A stretch of DNA of 64,000 nt from Dryocosmus kuriphilus (Eukaryota > Arthropoda > Insecta > Hymenoptera > Cynipidae), in the NCBI GenBank assembly GCA_038277395.1, contig CM076197.1:80151951-80215950 (forward strand), read 5' to 3'. The notes below the pieces were generated by a model, which saw only the letters and a program-made list of their open reading frames with translations, had not been told where the DNA came from and did not search any database. The translations under genes were made by a program, and so were the position numbers. Below, piece after piece: positions 63,071-64,000 of the stretch. Position 1 is the first letter of the stretch. The number at the start of each line of letters is the position of its first letter.

Positions 63071-63090
63071 AGACTAGACTAGACTAGACA
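63071..63090 (+). repeat. (CTAGA)n microsatellite
   Basis: About four pentamer units, followed by an A-rich run near 63100. Confidence 0.9.
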
Positions 63091-63109
63091 AGAATGAATA
63101 AATAAAAAA

Positions 63110-63310
63110 AAAATAATAGAACCAGACTGGCACAGGTGTGCCTAGGATCGTGTAGGCGCCAGGTCTCAGCGGGCAGTCCTTACCTTAACTCTCGCCTTCC
63201 CACATCGAAAACCGTGTCGGAAGGAGGAGATAAAGAAGCTGCGGGACCTCAGGCCATGAAAAAAGACCATCATTCGAGAAACTAAGCCTCGACTCTGAGA
63301 CGCCAACCAC
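63110..63310. other. GC-richer segment of unknown nature
   Basis: Composition shifts sharply (CAGACTGGCACAGGTGTGCC ... GGGACCTCAGGCCATG ... CCTCGACTCTGAGACGCC) directly after the microsatellite and A-run. It could be an end of a LINE or a SINE. No frame, box A/B or terminal repeat is convincing. Confidence 0.3.
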
Positions 63311-64000
63311 AACCCTCTTTTAATTTAAATTCTGCTTTGATTTTGTCTTTTGGGAATCCGCAAAACAAGTCTCTCTTGTGTAACTAAAGACCTGGTCATG
63401 AATATTTTAATCACGATTTGTGCCTTATTTTGCAATAAAAAGGGTATACAAATTATTTACAGTAGTTTTGCTTTTTAAAAAATGCTGTTTTTCAATAATA
63501 TATTATTTCAATAATATATTACAAACTATATATGCAGAGGAATATATACAATTATATGGTTCTAAGATGCAGATATCTTATGTCTAGTATGTCTACATAT
63601 TCTACAATGGATGACGTTAATGAACCAAAAAGTATCTAACAGGAGGAAGCCTGCTGGCCTTATCCGAACGCAACTCGAGAGGATAAACCGGTCAACTAGC
63701 AGGCGATCTACTTCATCAAAAGCAGGAAAGCCAATACTCGAGATAATGTAATTTAATTACCCAGCGTTTCATTTTATTAACGTCTAGACATCAGGGCTAA
63801 TATGTCCTGTGGTCAGCCTCCAGATGTTATCTGGATTAACGTTCGTTTAATGAATAGCAGTAAGATATATACATGAACATGCAGTTGATATTCAGGTAGT
63901 GTCCACTCGACTCTTTAGTTTCGATATTTATTGCCCTTGGGGCTCATTAAGTGCTTACTGATCTTCTGTGCTTTAACCTCGTTATTCTCTTTATTAGTCC
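63311..64000. other. No feature seen
   Basis: AT-rich. A GCCTGCT...AGCAGGC pair (63649/63695) could form a small stem. The window ends here. Confidence 0.4.

Overview
This window is eukaryotic, AT-rich and repeat-dominated, most likely from an insect genome. The repertoire points that way: R4/Dong-like, R1-like and RTE-like LINEs, DD34E Tc1 transposons, a Mag-like Ty3/gypsy remnant and Penelope-like (PLE) ends with hammerhead-like motifs. I see no operon, rRNA, CRISPR array or complete host gene. Nearly every coding trace is a broken transposable-element (TE) gene. The few exceptions are two intron-containing gene remnants carried inside inverted-repeat elements, one possible zinc-finger exon, and a tRNA-like sequence.

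Layout. 1-3.6 kb: a ~141-bp satellite and an inverted monomer. 5.1-7.5 kb: an anonymous pseudogene and a gutted Tc1 element. 7.7-8.1 kb: a MITE. 10.4-15.6 kb: an R1-like LINE ORF1 (minus) next to an R4/Dong-like LINE (plus), with (TAA)n tracts at the junctions. 16.5-18.5 kb: an inverted-repeat element (family P) interrupted by a second element that carries a two-exon, DUF4806-like coding remnant. 18.5-19.8 kb: another inverted-repeat element. 19.8-28.4 kb: one RTE-like LINE split three times, by a 4.2-kb element with a TAA duplication, an 0.85-kb element with a GTTGAG duplication, and a second Dong-like LINE. 29.9-30.8 kb: a MITE, a SINE-like piece and a tRNA-like gene.

35.7-43.7 kb holds the most remarkable structure, a four-level nest. 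The outer element has ~430-bp inverted termini and carries a broken PIN-like/CXC gene. It is split internally by one palindrome and cut in its right terminus by a 4.9-kb element flanked by a 13-14 bp duplication. That insert has hammerhead-like motifs in ~400-bp inverted arms and contains an RTE LINE, which in turn contains a 1272-bp Tc1 element.

45.2-46.5 kb is a near-perfect 1.2-kb palindrome made of two head-to-head PLE 3' ends, each with a hammerhead-like motif. 50.9-51.5 kb is a palindrome with a tRNA-like loop. 49.8-54.3 kb holds copies of a hairpin-rich family (Q). 56.2-57.3 kb is a third hammerhead-bearing palindrome. 57.6-59.2 kb is the Ty3/gypsy remnant. 59.5-61.6 kb is a foldback element with an 8-bp target duplication. 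Two MITEs follow.

The strongest lead is the recurring head-to-head architecture: long inverted repeats whose outward ends carry the same hammerhead-like core, at four loci within 20 kb. The second lead is the TIR element carrying the PIN-like/CXC gene. All motif and family calls were made by eye without database searches.
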